Assembly (NCBI RefSeq): GCF_000620465.1
Contig: NZ_JIBE01000004.1
Location: 930,001 to 994,000, forward strand
Direction: 5' to 3'
DNA: 64,000 nucleotides
DNA from: Ralstonia sp. UNC404CL21Col
GTDB lineage: Bacteria > Pseudomonadota > Gammaproteobacteria > Burkholderiales > Burkholderiaceae
Made by a program: the position numbers and the translations under genes. The notes under the pieces were generated by a model. The model searched no databases. It was not told where the DNA came from and saw nothing but the letters and a program-made list of their open reading frames with translations. Numbering within the stretch: position 1 is the first letter of the stretch; each line of letters opens with the position of its first letter. Positions 1 through 9,073 of the stretch are shown here, piece by piece.

Positions 1-92
1 ACGGAAGCAGCAGTGCGACTGCATGCAGCAATCGTCCGCCTTGGTGTTTCAGGTCGCTAAACCAGACTGCCGTTGGTGCGGCAGCGGGGTGG
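1..92 (-). ncRNA. C4-like structured leader RNA, copy 1 (partial)
   Basis: Seen: a minus-strand leader directly downstream of the TATAAT box. It has a 6-bp hairpin at 67-84 (CTGCCG, loop, CGGCAG) and the word GTCCGCCTTGG at about 35-45, both shared with the leader at 21158-21384. Known: P1/P4-type phages and many cassettes upstream of ash/icd-like small genes carry a C4/CI antisense RNA leader that looks similar from memory. Inferred: this is a second member of that leader family, and the small gene it precedes lies left of the window. The Rfam C4 model would decide it. Confidence 0.45.
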
Positions 93-98
93 ATTATA
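93..98 (-). promoter_or_regulatory. TATAAT -10 box of leader cassette 1
   Basis: Read on the minus strand this is a perfect TATAAT in the context CGCTATAATCC. The same box in the same context lies at 21385-21390, upstream of a near-identical leader, which makes it very unlikely to be chance. No clear TTGACA -35 box is visible at 16-18 bp, so it may be an extended or factor-assisted promoter. Transcription would run left, out of the window. Confidence 0.6.
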
Positions 99-119
99 GC
101 GAGGGGGGCTGCTTCCAAC

Positions 120-637
120 TTCCGATTCTGTGAACCCAACCTCCGGGCTCCAATGGCCCCCGCGCAGTGCGAAACGAGGCCCAACGCGAGGGGCCGTTGG
201 CCCTCCGCCAAGCACGTCCGCCCTTCTGCTCCTCGCCGTTGTCCTGCAGACAGCCGAGCGCCGCCGTTTTAGGCGCGTGTATGGATCTCAAACATTCGAT
301 CTCGACAGTCCGAGAGCGACATGCCACCGTCAGACAGTGGCGCATGGCCCTCGGAGGCCCGAGCACGGCCCAAAAACATTCGACACATCGGACCTCCGAG
401 ACCCGAGCTTGGCCCTCAAACATTCGACGTTGGCCCGTTGAGGCTGACGTTCCACCGTCCAAGGGTCGAAGCCGGCAGTCAGAGGTCGAAATTTTCGAGC
501 TTGGACGGTGGAAGGTGTGTGTTTGAGGCCCACGCTCCGCCTGCAGAGGTCCAAGCTTGGCGGTTGGAGGTCCACGTTCGGACCACCGAGGCTCGTCATC
601 GGCGGTTTATGGCTCGACCTCCATCCTTCCGGAAACG
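120..637. repeat. Degenerate 21-bp inverted repeat array 1
   Basis: No gene is supported in this gap. It holds degenerate units of about 21 bp related to GRCCCTCAAACAYTCGAGCTC. Units can be placed at 304, 325, 346, 367, about 390, 411, 432, 453 and 474, spaced almost exactly 21 bp. At 486-498 is TCGAAATTTTCGA. To its right the same words reappear in reverse complement (for example CTTGGACGGTGGAAGG near 500), so two arms face each other across a central near-palindrome. Because 21 is a multiple of three, all frames stay partly open and give fake ORFs with 7-residue repeats. A matching array is at 21436-21740. Confidence 0.7.
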
Positions 638-1465
638 TCACCCCAGTTCCCCATACCCACGCATGCGCGCCTCGCGTGCCATCACGGCGATGGGCCGGTA
701 ATGCGCCAACGTGGTTGGCACGATGTCTTCCAGCCGTAGCCTCGCGCGCAGGCCGGCGTCATCGTGCAAGGCTTGGCGCATTGCGTTCCTCACGCGCTGC
801 ACCAGCGTGTCGCCCGCGCGGCGTGAGGCGATGAAGGGCAGGCCGGCCACATGCCGTGTCGAGCCGATCTGCCGTAGCCCCGCAACCAGGTCTGGCCTGT
901 GCTCTGCGGCAAAGGCCAGCGTGACGCAGTCGATGGCGGCAACGTCGGCCTCGTCGTCGGCCACCGCCGCCAGCGACCGCAGGTGCGAGCCCGTGTGCAC
1001 GACGGCCCCGAAGAACCGCGCACCGCGCACCAGCGGCGCAACGGCGTGGCGCAGCGCGTTCATGCCGCTGTGCGAATCGGGGCTGTTGCAGGCCACGCGC
1101 GCGCCCCGGCATGCGGCCAGGGTGGCGGGGCCATCTTTGGCGCGCACCACGATTGCGCTGCTATAGGCTTCCTGCTGGCAGCCGGGCACCACAAAGCGCG
1201 GGGTGCCGATCAGCTGCACCCGCGATGCCAACCCGCGAATCAACGGGTAGCCGCAGGTTTGCGACAGCAACACGTCGTCGCGCCGCCAGAATGTGTGCAG
1301 CGCGTCGGGGCTCTCGCCCGGGTCCACGGTGTCCAGCATCACGGGCGACGTGCCACGGCCGAGCGCCTGCGCTGTCCGCTCGATCAGCGTAGCCCAGTCG
1401 TCCCGCAACGACGCAGAGACGTTGTACATCGGGAGGGCTGCCACCCAGCGCTCACGCTTCGCCAT
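638..1465 (-). CDS. PhnD-like phosphate/phosphonate-type ABC substrate-binding protein
   Basis: This 275-residue protein resembles the PhnD-type solute-binding fold used by phosphate, phosphite and phosphonate importers. Visible family features are an early MYNVS strand, the PGCQQEAYSSAIVVRAKDG hinge-like stretch and the NSPDSHSGMNALRHAV segment, which matches the 'SGxN' ligand loop. No signal peptide is evident from the chosen ATG, so it may be cytoplasmic or exported differently. The ATG at 1465 was preferred over the longer open frame because it overlaps the last 14 bases of the desaturase gene, indicating translational coupling. No permease or ATPase lies beside it, so the ligand and partner are unknown. 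Confidence 0.7.
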   Translation of the reverse strand: MAKRERWVAALPMYNVSASLRDDWATLIERTAQALGRGTSPVMLDTVDPGESPDALHTFWRRDDVLLSQTCGYPLIRGLASRVQLIGTPRFVVPGCQQEAYSSAIVVRAKDGPATLAACRGARVACNSPDSHSGMNALRHAVAPLVRGARFFGAVVHTGSHLRSLAAVADDEADVAAIDCVTLAFAAEHRPDLVAGLRQIGSTRHVAGLPFIASRRAGDTLVQRVRNAMRQALHDDAGLRARLRLEDIVPTTLAHYRPIAVMAREARMRGYGELG

Positions 1466-2426
1466 ATTCGCGATATTCCCCAGGACCATGGAACAGCGGA
1501 TGCGCAACGGGCGCCGCCACGCGGAGCGCATAGCGGATCAGCCATTCCCGATAACCGCGGACATGGAAGCCGCCGTTGCGCGCGAGGTAGTCGTCGGCGC
1601 GGCGCCGGTAGACCCACGCCAATGCAAACCACGGTACGGACGGCAGGTCGTGGTGCACCAGATGGTAGTTGTTGTTGAGAAACAGCAAGCGCCACATCAA
1701 GCCGGCGTCGTTGATGACGCTGCGGGTGGCGTGGGAATCCGCCGCGCGATGCTCTTGGAAAGAGCGGATCGCCGCCAATGACAGCGCCGGATAGGCCACG
1801 CCCAGCAGCATGAGCCAGGCGGGCAGGCCGCAGGCCGTCTGCAGCCAGACGAGCAGCGCCGCGACGGCAAGCAGGTGGGCCGCCCACATCGGCGCGTCGC
1901 GCCAGTCGCCCGAGCGCAGCGTTGCGAGAGCATCCGCCGCAATGGCGAAGATCGAGAACGCGGGCTGCAGCAACATCCGCCCCGCCAGCGTATTGCGGGC
2001 GGCATACAGCTTGCGCATGGCCGGACTGGCCGCATACCAGTCGACGGCGAAGAGGAAGTAGCTCTCCGGATCGGTGTCGGGGTGCGTGAGTTCAGCTTCG
2101 TGGTGCTGCAGATGCAGGCGCCGGTACAGGCCATAGGGCAGCCAGATGCCGAGCGGCGCGGCGCCAAGCAGGGCATTGAGCCACGGCAAGCGTGTCGGGT
2201 GACCATGCAGCAGCTCGTGCTGCAATGACAGGTACCACGTGGTGCACAGCGTGAGCAGCACGCACGCCAGCGGCAAACCGAGTTGCCGCACATGCGTGGC
2301 AATACCAAACCAGGTCGCATAGACCGTGGCGATCAGCAGCCACGTCGGCAGCTCCGTGCGCCACAGCCAGTGACGGGCGGCCTGCGCCAACTCCGTGCGC
2401 TGTCGGTCGTCAAGATAAATGGCCAT
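1452..2426 (-). CDS. Fatty acid desaturase family membrane protein
   Basis: A 324-residue integral membrane protein of the fatty acid desaturase/hydroxylase family, predicted to oxidise an acyl chain with a di-iron centre. The three histidine boxes are intact: HELLHGH at 70-76, HLQHH at 105-109 and HLVHH at 255-259, with a QEHR at 224-227. Hydrophobic helices at about 28-65, 83-98 and 185-215 fit the family topology. The ATG at 2426 starts just before MAIYLDD; the longer frame is not supported. It overlaps the PhnD-like gene downstream. Substrate cannot be told from sequence; NCBI-style annotation would stop at 'fatty acid desaturase'. Confidence 0.85.
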   Translation of the reverse strand: MAIYLDDRQRTELAQAARHWLWRTELPTWLLIATVYATWFGIATHVRQLGLPLACVLLTLCTTWYLSLQHELLHGHPTRLPWLNALLGAAPLGIWLPYGLYRRLHLQHHEAELTHPDTDPESYFLFAVDWYAASPAMRKLYAARNTLAGRMLLQPAFSIFAIAADALATLRSGDWRDAPMWAAHLLAVAALLVWLQTACGLPAWLMLLGVAYPALSLAAIRSFQEHRAADSHATRSVINDAGLMWRLLFLNNNYHLVHHDLPSVPWFALAWVYRRRADDYLARNGGFHVRGYREWLIRYALRVAAPVAHPLFHGPGEYREYGEA

Positions 2427-2751
2427 GCGTGCAGGCTTGCGTTGTGGAACGAAAGCACAGCATACGGGCCGGTCCCGCACGACCGGAACGAAGGATTGCC
2501 GATAACGATATGTGGCAGTCGGCCGCTAGCGCACATGGCGTTCAGGGCCTTCTTTGATCCGCATGCAGCGCCGTGACGCAAAGTGCGCATCTGCTGGTCG
2601 ATGCGATTTGCAGCCCGGTCGCTGCCGCAATAGCAGACGATCGCTGCATCACAAGTGCGCGAATATGCATGCTCCCAATCCTTCGTTGGCACGCGTACAC
2701 CGGCAGCCCATAGTGATTGCTTCTCGAGTGCAATGAGCGATGGAGCAAACG
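2427..2751. promoter_or_regulatory. Divergent intergenic region
   Basis: About 325 bp separate the desaturase gene (minus) from the binding-protein gene (plus), so promoters for both must lie here. I see no strong hairpin, repeat or convincing -35/-10 pair. Short open frames across it lack start signals and family features. Confidence 0.4.
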
Positions 2752-3927
2752 ATGTCTGTGCTGCTTGGATGGCGACGCTGGGTGGTTCGCGCAATGTGGG
2801 TGGCGGCAGCCGGTGCTGCCGGACCGGCCGTGGCGGCACCGGCCTCGGGCGAGCCCCTGTACTTTGGCGTGTCCGGCCCGCTGACCGGCCAGAACGCGCA
2901 GTACGGCGCGCAATGGAAGGCCGGCTTTGACCTGGCGCTGGAGCAGATCAACGCTGCCGGCGGCATCCACGGGCGACCGCTGCAGTATGTGTTTGAAGAC
3001 AGCCAGAGCGACCCGCGCCAGGCCGTCGCCATTGCGCAGAAGTTTGTGAACGACCGCCGCATCCTCATCGAACTGGGCGACTTCTCCAGCCCAGCGTCGA
3101 TGGCGGCCTCGCCGATCTACCAGCGCGCAGGGCTTGTACAACTGGGCTTCACCAACTCGCACCCGGACTTCACCAAGGGTGGTGATTTCATCTGGAGCCC
3201 GTCGGTCAGCCAGGCCGATGCTCAACCGCTGCTGGCCGACCTGGCCGTCAAGACCGAAGGCTTCAAGCGCGTGGCCGTGCTCTACCTGAACACCGACTGG
3301 GGCCGCACCAGCAAGGATGTTTTCGTGACGGCTGCCAAGCAGCGCGGCGCGCAGGTGGTGGCCACCGAGGGCTATCAGCCCGACGAGAAGGATTTCCGCT
3401 CCACGCTCGTGCGCGTGCGCGTGCGCGACGCCAAGCCCGACGGCATCGTGCTGATCTCGTACTACGCAGACGGCGCGCTCATCGCCGGGCAGTTGCGGGC
3501 CACGGGCATCCAGTTGCCGATCGTGGCGGCCAGCTCGGTGTATTCACCCAAGTTCCTGGAGCTGGGCGCGACGGCCGTCAACGGCGTGGCCACTAACACC
3601 ACGTTCTTCCCCGACGAGCCGCGGCCCGAGGTGCAGACCTTCGTCAAGCAGTTCCGCGCCAAATACCAGCGCGACCCCGACGCCTTCAATGCCTTTGCGT
3701 ACGACGCCGTCATCCTGGCCGCCGAAGCGCTGAAGGCGGGCGGCACGGACCGCCGTGCCATCCGCGATGCCCTGCCCAAGCTGCGCGACGTGCCCAGCGT
3801 GGTGTTCGGCCGCGCCACATTCGACCCGGCCACGCGCCGCGTGCTGGGCGTGCGCAGCGTCAACGTGGTGGTCAAGGACGGCAAGTGGGCGCTGCTCGAT
3901 CGCAAGACCACGGTCGCCGCGCAATAA
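2752..3927 (+). CDS. LIV-type ABC transporter substrate-binding protein (aromatic-acid-type)
   Basis: A 391-residue periplasmic binding protein of the Peripla_BP_6 (Leu/Ile/Val, amide, aromatic acid) family. A basic N-terminus, hydrophobic core and AVAAP cleavage region form a signal peptide, followed by the family opening [17 protein letters not shown] and the [12 protein letters not shown] motif. The ATG at 2752 has GGAG six bases upstream; an in-frame ATG at 2740 is possible but has no good ribosome site. It starts an operon with the fused permease, OsmC, two ATPases and a VOC protein. Divergence from a CoA-dependent aromatic pathway suggests an aromatic acid ligand rather than branched-chain amino acids; that is inference. 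Confidence 0.85.
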   Translation: MSVLLGWRRWVVRAMWVAAAGAAGPAVAAPASGEPLYFGVSGPLTGQNAQYGAQWKAGFDLALEQINAAGGIHGRPLQYVFEDSQSDPRQAVAIAQKFVNDRRILIELGDFSSPASMAASPIYQRAGLVQLGFTNSHPDFTKGGDFIWSPSVSQADAQPLLADLAVKTEGFKRVAVLYLNTDWGRTSKDVFVTAAKQRGAQVVATEGYQPDEKDFRSTLVRVRVRDAKPDGIVLISYYADGALIAGQLRATGIQLPIVAASSVYSPKFLELGATAVNGVATNTTFFPDEPRPEVQTFVKQFRAKYQRDPDAFNAFAYDAVILAAEALKAGGTDRRAIRDALPKLRDVPSVVFGRATFDPATRRVLGVRSVNVVVKDGKWALLDRKTTVAAQ

Positions 3928-3946
3928 CGGGGCGGATGGATCGAAG

Positions 3947-5785
3947 ATGGAATCGCTGCTGCATGGGGCGTGGCTCGACTACACGGTCAACGGGCTCGTC
4001 GTCGGCAATATCTATGCGTTGCTGGCGGTGGGGCTGGCGCTGATCTTCGGCGTCTCGCACCTGATCAACTTTGCGCATGGCTCGGTCTATACGGTCGGTG
4101 CGTTCATCGGATGGTTTGCCATCACGCACCTGCATGCGCCGCTGTGGGTGACGATCGCGCTGGTGATCGTCGGCTCGGCGCTGCTCGGCATGGGCATCGA
4201 GCGTGTCGGGTTGCGCCCGCTGGCAAATGCACCGCGCATTGCGCCGCTGCTGGCAACCATCGGTTTGAGCTACGTGATCGATCAGGCCGTCCAGTTGCTG
4301 GCCGGGCCAGACCCACGTGCGCTGCCGAACCCCCTGCCCGACTGGCGCCTCACGTTGGGCGGCGGCAGCATCGGTGCGCTGGACGTGCTGATCGCGGCGC
4401 TCGGCCTGGCCAGTGCGACGGTCCTGTTTGTATTTCTGCGCTACACGCGGCTGGGTTGGGCCGTGCGCGCCACCGCGCAGGACCGTGATGCCGCGCGGCA
4501 GATGGGCGTGAGCACGCACGCGGTCAACCAGGCCGTGTTTGCCATCGCCTCTGCGCTGGGTGGGCTGAGCGGGCTGCTGGTCGGCATGTACTACAACAAC
4601 ATCAGCCCCGCGATGAGCTTTCAGGCCACGCTCAAGGGCGTGGTGGCGGTCGTGATCGGCGGTGTGGGCAATGTGCCCGGGGCGATTGCGGGCAGCCTGC
4701 TGCTCGGCCTGACCGAGAGCTATGGCGTCGCCCTGTTCGGTACGCCGTATCGCAACCTGTTCGCCTTCCTGCTGCTGGTGGGCGTGCTGGTGTGGCGGCC
4801 GAATGGACTATTCGCGCGCAAACCCGCGCTGTCGCCCGAACCGCTGACGGGCACCTTCATCGCACCGAGCCGCCCGATCAACGTGCCGCGTTGGGTGTGG
4901 CCCGTGGCAATTGCCGTGCTGGCTGTGGTGCCGCTGACCGGCGTGTCGTCGTATGTCGTGCAGGTACTGACCAACGCATGGCTCTACGCGCTGCTGGCGT
5001 TGTCGCTCACGCTGGTGGCGGGCACGGCCGGGCAGATCTCGCTTGGGCATGCGGGCTTGCTGGCCATCGGGGCCTATGCCTCGGCGCTGCTGGCCATCGA
5101 TGCCCAGGTGCCCGTGCTGCTTGCCGTGCTGCTGGCGGGCGTGGTGACCGCCGCGCTCGGCACGCTGCTGGTGCTGCCGGCATTCCGCTTGCGGGGGCAC
5201 TACGTGTCGATCGCCACCCTCGGCATCGGCGAGATCATCGCGCTCGTCATCCTCAACTGGGAAAGCGTCACGCGCGGCCCCATCGGCGTGGCGGGGATTC
5301 CACCGTTGGCCGCCGGCAACTTCGCGCTCGACTCCGCCGCGGCGTTCTACTGGGTGGGCCTGGCTGCCGTGGTGGCACTGGGGCTGCTGCAGCGGCGCCT
5401 GCTGGGCACGCACCTGGGCCGCACCCTGCGCGCGATCCGCGAAGACGACGTCGCAGCGCGCGCCTACGGGGTCTCGCCCGCACGCTACAAGGCGCTGGCC
5501 TTTGGGGTGGGCGGCTTCCTGGCGGGCGTTGCCGGCGCGCTGACCGCGCATCTCTACAGCTACATCAACCACGAGACCTTCGGCTCGCCGATCTCCATCC
5601 TGGCGCTGACCATGGTGATCCTCGGCGGCCTGGGCAGCGTGGCGGGCGCGGTGATCGGCGCGGTGGCGCTTGTCGGCCTGCCTGAACTGTTTCGCGTCAC
5701 GGCCGAGTACCGCATCCTGATCGTCGGCCTCACGCTTCTGCTGCTGGTCCGCTTCCGCCCCCAAGGCCTGCTGGGGACGGTCTGA
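3947..5785 (+). CDS. Fused LivH-LivM ABC transporter permease
   Basis: This 612-residue protein joins two BPD_transp_2 permease domains that are normally separate. Residues about 1-290 are LivH-like ([20 protein letters not shown], then the NFAHGSVYT segment). Residues about 318-612 are LivM-like ([19 protein letters not shown], and the [18 protein letters not shown] cytoplasmic loop). The ATG at 3947 follows the binding-protein stop by 19 bases; the longer frame upstream overlaps that gene and is a shadow. Both halves end with the usual 'RPQGL/RPNGL' loops. It should form the whole membrane channel for the ATPases at 6423 and 7274. Confidence 0.9.
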   Translation: MESLLHGAWLDYTVNGLVVGNIYALLAVGLALIFGVSHLINFAHGSVYTVGAFIGWFAITHLHAPLWVTIALVIVGSALLGMGIERVGLRPLANAPRIAPLLATIGLSYVIDQAVQLLAGPDPRALPNPLPDWRLTLGGGSIGALDVLIAALGLASATVLFVFLRYTRLGWAVRATAQDRDAARQMGVSTHAVNQAVFAIASALGGLSGLLVGMYYNNISPAMSFQATLKGVVAVVIGGVGNVPGAIAGSLLLGLTESYGVALFGTPYRNLFAFLLLVGVLVWRPNGLFARKPALSPEPLTGTFIAPSRPINVPRWVWPVAIAVLAVVPLTGVSSYVVQVLTNAWLYALLALSLTLVAGTAGQISLGHAGLLAIGAYASALLAIDAQVPVLLAVLLAGVVTAALGTLLVLPAFRLRGHYVSIATLGIGEIIALVILNWESVTRGPIGVAGIPPLAAGNFALDSAAAFYWVGLAAVVALGLLQRRLLGTHLGRTLRAIREDDVAARAYGVSPARYKALAFGVGGFLAGVAGALTAHLYSYINHETFGSPISILALTMVILGGLGSVAGAVIGAVALVGLPELFRVTAEYRILIVGLTLLLLVRFRPQGLLGTV

Positions 5786-5796
5786 CCCGCCTTGTC

Positions 5797-5836
5797 GCAC
5801 CACTCGGCACCACTCGGCACCACTGCGCACCACTCA
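5797..5836 (+). repeat. 10-bp tandem repeat (GCACCACTCG x4)
   Basis: Four head-to-tail copies of GCACCACTCG, the last two slightly altered, fill most of the gap between the permease stop and the OsmC start. The last copy ends shortly before a GAGG ribosome site. Copy-number change here would alter spacing but not any reading frame. Confidence 0.8.
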
Positions 5837-5848
5837 CACGAGGATCCC

Positions 5849-6439
5849 ATGAGCACGCTCAACGATTACCTGATCGAAAAACGCGCGGCCGTACTGGCAC
5901 GCGAAGCACGCATTGCGTCAGGCGCCTTTGAACCGGTGCGCCTGGCCGCCAGCGTCAGCGCTGAAGGCCGCAGCGGCGTGCGCCGCGTACGCATTCGCGA
6001 GCACCAGATCATCAGCGACAGCCCGCCCGACTTTGCCGGCTACAACCTCGGGGCCAGCTCTCCGGAACAGCAACTCGGCGTGCTGGGCTCGTGCGTGACG
6101 CATATCTTCCTGATCCAGGCCGCGCAGCATGAAGTGCCGATCGATTCGCTGGAAGTGGAAGTCACGGGCCAGATCGACGCCCGCGCCGGTCATCTGGGGT
6201 ACGAGCACGTTCCGGTGTATCCGCACGACATCGGCTACACGGTGCACATCGCCTCGCCCGCATCGCGCGAGCAGCTCGACGCGCTGTTCGAAGCGGTCGA
6301 GCGTACCTGCCCGATCCTGAACCTGCTCAAGCATCCGCAAACCATCCGCGCCACGCTGCAGCACACGCGCACGGGCGGCGCCGACGGCTCGACCGGCAGC
6401 GCGACCGACCCGCAGGCAGACCATGCCGTCCCGGCTTGA
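5849..6439 (+). CDS. OsmC family protein
   Basis: A 196-residue OsmC/Ohr-fold protein. The two conserved cysteines are present, Cys82 in the GSCVTH motif and Cys154 in RTCPILN, as in thiol peroxidases that reduce hydroperoxides; actual activity is not shown by sequence. The ATG at 5849 has GAGG nearby; an upstream in-frame ATG would translate the tandem repeat and is unlikely. The end overlaps the LivG-like gene by 17 bases, so it is co-translated with an ABC transporter, an unusual place for OsmC. It may protect against peroxides or reactive intermediates made by the flavin monooxygenase encoded in the divergent operon. Confidence 0.85.
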   Translation: MSTLNDYLIEKRAAVLAREARIASGAFEPVRLAASVSAEGRSGVRRVRIREHQIISDSPPDFAGYNLGASSPEQQLGVLGSCVTHIFLIQAAQHEVPIDSLEVEVTGQIDARAGHLGYEHVPVYPHDIGYTVHIASPASREQLDALFEAVERTCPILNLLKHPQTIRATLQHTRTGGADGSTGSATDPQADHAVPA

Positions 6440-7277
6440 ACTGCGCGGCGTCACGCGTCGCTTCGGCGGGTTGACAGCGGTCGACGGCATCGACCTCGAC
6501 GTAGCCGACGGCGAAGTCGTGAGCCTGATCGGCCCGAATGGCGCAGGCAAGACCACGCTGTTCAACCTCATCACCGGCGTCGACACCCCCGATGCGGGCA
6601 CGGTGCGCGTGGATGGCGCCAGCACCACCGGCTGGCGCGCCGAGCAGCTTGCTGCCGCGGGCGTGGCACGCACGTTTCAGCACGGCCGCGTGTTCGGCAA
6701 CCTGAGCGTGCTCGACAACGTGCTGATCGGCGCGCACACGCAGCTGCGCGCAGTGCGGCCGCGGTGGCCGGTGATTGGTCCGCTGGCCGAACTGGCGCTG
6801 GCGCTGTGGCGGCCAGCACGCGTGCGCGATGAGGAAGCCGCACTGCACCAACAGGCGCTCGACATCCTCGCGCTCTTTGGCGAGCGCCTGCTGCCGCGTC
6901 TGCATCAACCGACGTACACGCTGTCATACGCCAACCGCCGCCGCGTGGAGATTGCCCGCGCGCTTGCCGCGCGCCCGCGCCTGCTGCTGCTCGACGAGCC
7001 CACCGCCGGCATGAACGAAAGCGAAACCGCCGAGATGCAGCAGATCATTGCCGCACTCAAGGCACAGGGCCAGACCATCCTGTTGATCGAGCACAAACTC
7101 GAACTGGTGATGCAACTCTCCGACCGCGTGATCGCCATGGACAACGGCCGCAAGATCGCCGAAGGCCGGCCCGATGCCGTGCGCAACGATCCCGCCGTCA
7201 TCGAAGCCTATCTCGGCCACCGCAGCGTGGGAGCGTTGGACACATCCGCCACCGGGCCCACCGCCCTGGCCGCATGA
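6423..7277 (+). CDS. ABC transporter ATP-binding protein, LivG-like
   Basis: A 284-residue nucleotide-binding subunit of a LIV-type importer. Walker A is GPNGAGKT at about 37-44. The signature region is LSYANRRRVEIARAL, atypical of LSGGQ but normal for LivG. Walker B is LLLLDEPTAGM, and the switch histidine follows in LLIEHKLE. The C-terminal IEAYLGHR is the usual LivG tail. It starts inside the OsmC gene and overlaps the next ATPase by four bases (ATGA), so the three are translationally coupled. It should work with the fused permease at 3947. Confidence 0.92.
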   Translation: MPSRLELRGVTRRFGGLTAVDGIDLDVADGEVVSLIGPNGAGKTTLFNLITGVDTPDAGTVRVDGASTTGWRAEQLAAAGVARTFQHGRVFGNLSVLDNVLIGAHTQLRAVRPRWPVIGPLAELALALWRPARVRDEEAALHQQALDILALFGERLLPRLHQPTYTLSYANRRRVEIARALAARPRLLLLDEPTAGMNESETAEMQQIIAALKAQGQTILLIEHKLELVMQLSDRVIAMDNGRKIAEGRPDAVRNDPAVIEAYLGHRSVGALDTSATGPTALAA

Positions 7278-8032
7278 CCATGACGACATCCATCGCCACG
7301 CCTCCCCCGCTGCTGCGGTTTGCCGGCATCCACACGCACTACGGCCCGGCCCAGGTGCATTTCGACGTGAACCTGGAGGTGCGGCCCAGCCAGATCGTCA
7401 GCCTGCTGGGCGGCAACGCCAGCGGCAAGTCCACCTCGATGAAGCTTATCCTCGGCCTGCACAAGCCGACCGCCGGCGACGTGCAGATCGACGGGGTGTC
7501 GACGCTCAAGCTCTCGACGCCGCAGATCATTCGCCTGGGCGTGGCGTCAGTGCCCGAAGCCCGCAGGCTGTTCGGGGCCATGACGGTGCGCGAGAACCTG
7601 CTGATGGGCGCCTTCACGCGCAACCCGCACCGGGAGCGCACCGCCATCGCAGAAGACTACGAGCGCATGCTCACACTCTTCCCGCGCGTGAAAGAACGCC
7701 TGCATGCGCTGGCCGGCACGCTGTCGGGCGGCGAGCAGCAGATGGTGGCGATGGCTCGCGCGTTGATGGGCCGCCCGCGCCTGATCTGCATGGACGAGCC
7801 GACCATGGGCCTGTCGCCGCGCTATGTCGACCATGTGCTGGACCTCATCGCACAAGTCAACGCCACCGGCGTGTCGGTCTTCATGGTGGAACAGAACGCC
7901 AGCCTCGCCCTGCGCATCGCCCACCATGGCTACGTCCTGCAGAACGGACGTATCGTGCTGTCGGGGCCGGCGCGCGAACTGTTGCACGATGCCCGCATCC
8001 GCAGCGCCTACCTCGGCGGTGAAGCCGCCTGA
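7274..8032 (+). CDS. ABC transporter ATP-binding protein, LivF-like
   Basis: A 252-residue LivF-type ATPase. Walker A reads GGNASGKS at about 46-53 (GANGAGKS is commoner), the signature is LSGGEQQMV, and Walker B is LICMDEPTMGL followed by FMVEQNA. Start ATG overlaps the LivG-like stop. It is the second ATPase of the importer whose permease is the LivHM fusion. The atypical Walker A is still complete (GxxxxGKS), so activity is expected. Confidence 0.92.
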   Translation: MTMTTSIATPPPLLRFAGIHTHYGPAQVHFDVNLEVRPSQIVSLLGGNASGKSTSMKLILGLHKPTAGDVQIDGVSTLKLSTPQIIRLGVASVPEARRLFGAMTVRENLLMGAFTRNPHRERTAIAEDYERMLTLFPRVKERLHALAGTLSGGEQQMVAMARALMGRPRLICMDEPTMGLSPRYVDHVLDLIAQVNATGVSVFMVEQNASLALRIAHHGYVLQNGRIVLSGPARELLHDARIRSAYLGGEAA

Positions 8033-8078
8033 CGCCTGACGCCGGACACCACTCGCATCCCTTCGAACCGGAACCACC

Positions 8079-8930
8079 ATGAGCCTGACCCTGGACCACA
8101 TCGTCATCCGCGTGAATGACCTGGAGCGCGTCATTGCCGACTACACGGCGCTTGGCTTCACCGTGCAGCGCGGCGGCACGCACGCCGACGGCGTCACGCA
8201 CAACGCGCTGGTCGGTTTTGCCGACGGCAGCTACCTGGAGCTGATCGCCTTCCTGCAACCCGCGCCCGAGCGCCGCTGGTGGTTGCTCGGCGAGCGGCAT
8301 GGCGAAGGCTATGTCGACTTTGCCCTGCTGCCGCACAACGTGGGCGCCGTGGTCGATGCCGCGCGTGCGCGTGGTCTCGACTACGAAGGCCCGCTGCCCG
8401 GCGGCCGTCTGCGCCCAGACGGCGCCAAGCTCGTCTGGGAACTCGGCCGCCCTGCCACCCCCGACCTCCCCTTTCTGTGCGGCGACGTGACCCCGCGCCA
8501 CCTGCGCGTGCGCGAAGGCCAGGTGCGCGAACATGCCAACGGCGTACAGGGCATCGCTTCAGTCACGGTGGCTGTTCGGGATATCGAGACCAGCCTGGCG
8601 CGGTATCGCGCGCTGCTCGGATCGGCACAGGCGCCGCAAACGGTAACGTTGGCCGGCGTGGGCATCGCCTCGGCGGCGGTGCCGGTGGGCGACGCGGCCG
8701 TGGTGCTGGTCAGCCCGCTGCCGGATAGCGGGCTGCCTGCCGCGCTGGATCTGGAGCATCACCTTGCTACCCGCGGTGAAGGCGTCCTGGGGCTGACGCT
8801 GTCGAGCAGCGTCGCGACAACGGCCTCGCTGCCCGTGGAGCAGACGCACGGCGCACGGATTTCGGTATATCCGACTGCTGACGCGCGGCACTCAGCAGAA
8901 GGTGCATTGGCGGAGGCGACGCTCGCCTGA
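8079..8930 (+). CDS. VOC/glyoxalase-like domain protein
   Basis: A 283-residue protein with a vicinal-oxygen-chelate fold: an opening LTLDHIVIRVNDLERVIADY strand-helix unit, then FADGSYLELIAF, and a second related unit near 165-185 (GIASVTVAVRDIETSLARYRAL). This fits the Glyoxalase-like family (PF13468-type), whose members include ring-cleavage dioxygenase relatives of unknown substrate. It ends the transporter operon, 46 bases after LivF, and is followed by a terminator. Its place suggests a role with the aromatic pathway, but I cannot assign a reaction. Confidence 0.75.
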   Translation: MSLTLDHIVIRVNDLERVIADYTALGFTVQRGGTHADGVTHNALVGFADGSYLELIAFLQPAPERRWWLLGERHGEGYVDFALLPHNVGAVVDAARARGLDYEGPLPGGRLRPDGAKLVWELGRPATPDLPFLCGDVTPRHLRVREGQVREHANGVQGIASVTVAVRDIETSLARYRALLGSAQAPQTVTLAGVGIASAAVPVGDAAVVLVSPLPDSGLPAALDLEHHLATRGEGVLGLTLSSSVATTASLPVEQTHGARISVYPTADARHSAEGALAEATLA

Positions 8931-8988
8931 TTCCGGTGGCGGCAGCGATTTTTGTTCGGGTTCGTCAATCAACGAACGAGAGACACGG

Positions 8989-9029
8989 AGTCTGGCCACC
9001 GGCGCGGCGTCTGGTTGGCCAGACTTTTT
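8989..9029 (+). terminator. Rho-independent terminator of the transporter operon
   Basis: A perfect 10-bp inverted repeat, AGTCTGGCCA (8989-8998) and TGGCCAGACT (9016-9025), is followed by a run of T. It lies 58 bases after the VOC stop and faces the RidA gene, so it ends + strand transcription between the two converging operons. Confidence 0.85.
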
Positions 9030-9073
9030 ATCTGTCTACGTTTCAACAGTGGATCTGACGTTTGCGGACCGCC

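Noticed and set aside
120-640. CRISPR array
   Set aside because: Units are degenerate and contiguous with no unique spacers, and no cas gene is in the window.
130-701. Several overlapping frames in the first repeat array encoding 7-residue repeats
   Set aside because: A 21-bp period keeps all frames open. Different frames and strands look equally 'coding', so no protein is supported.
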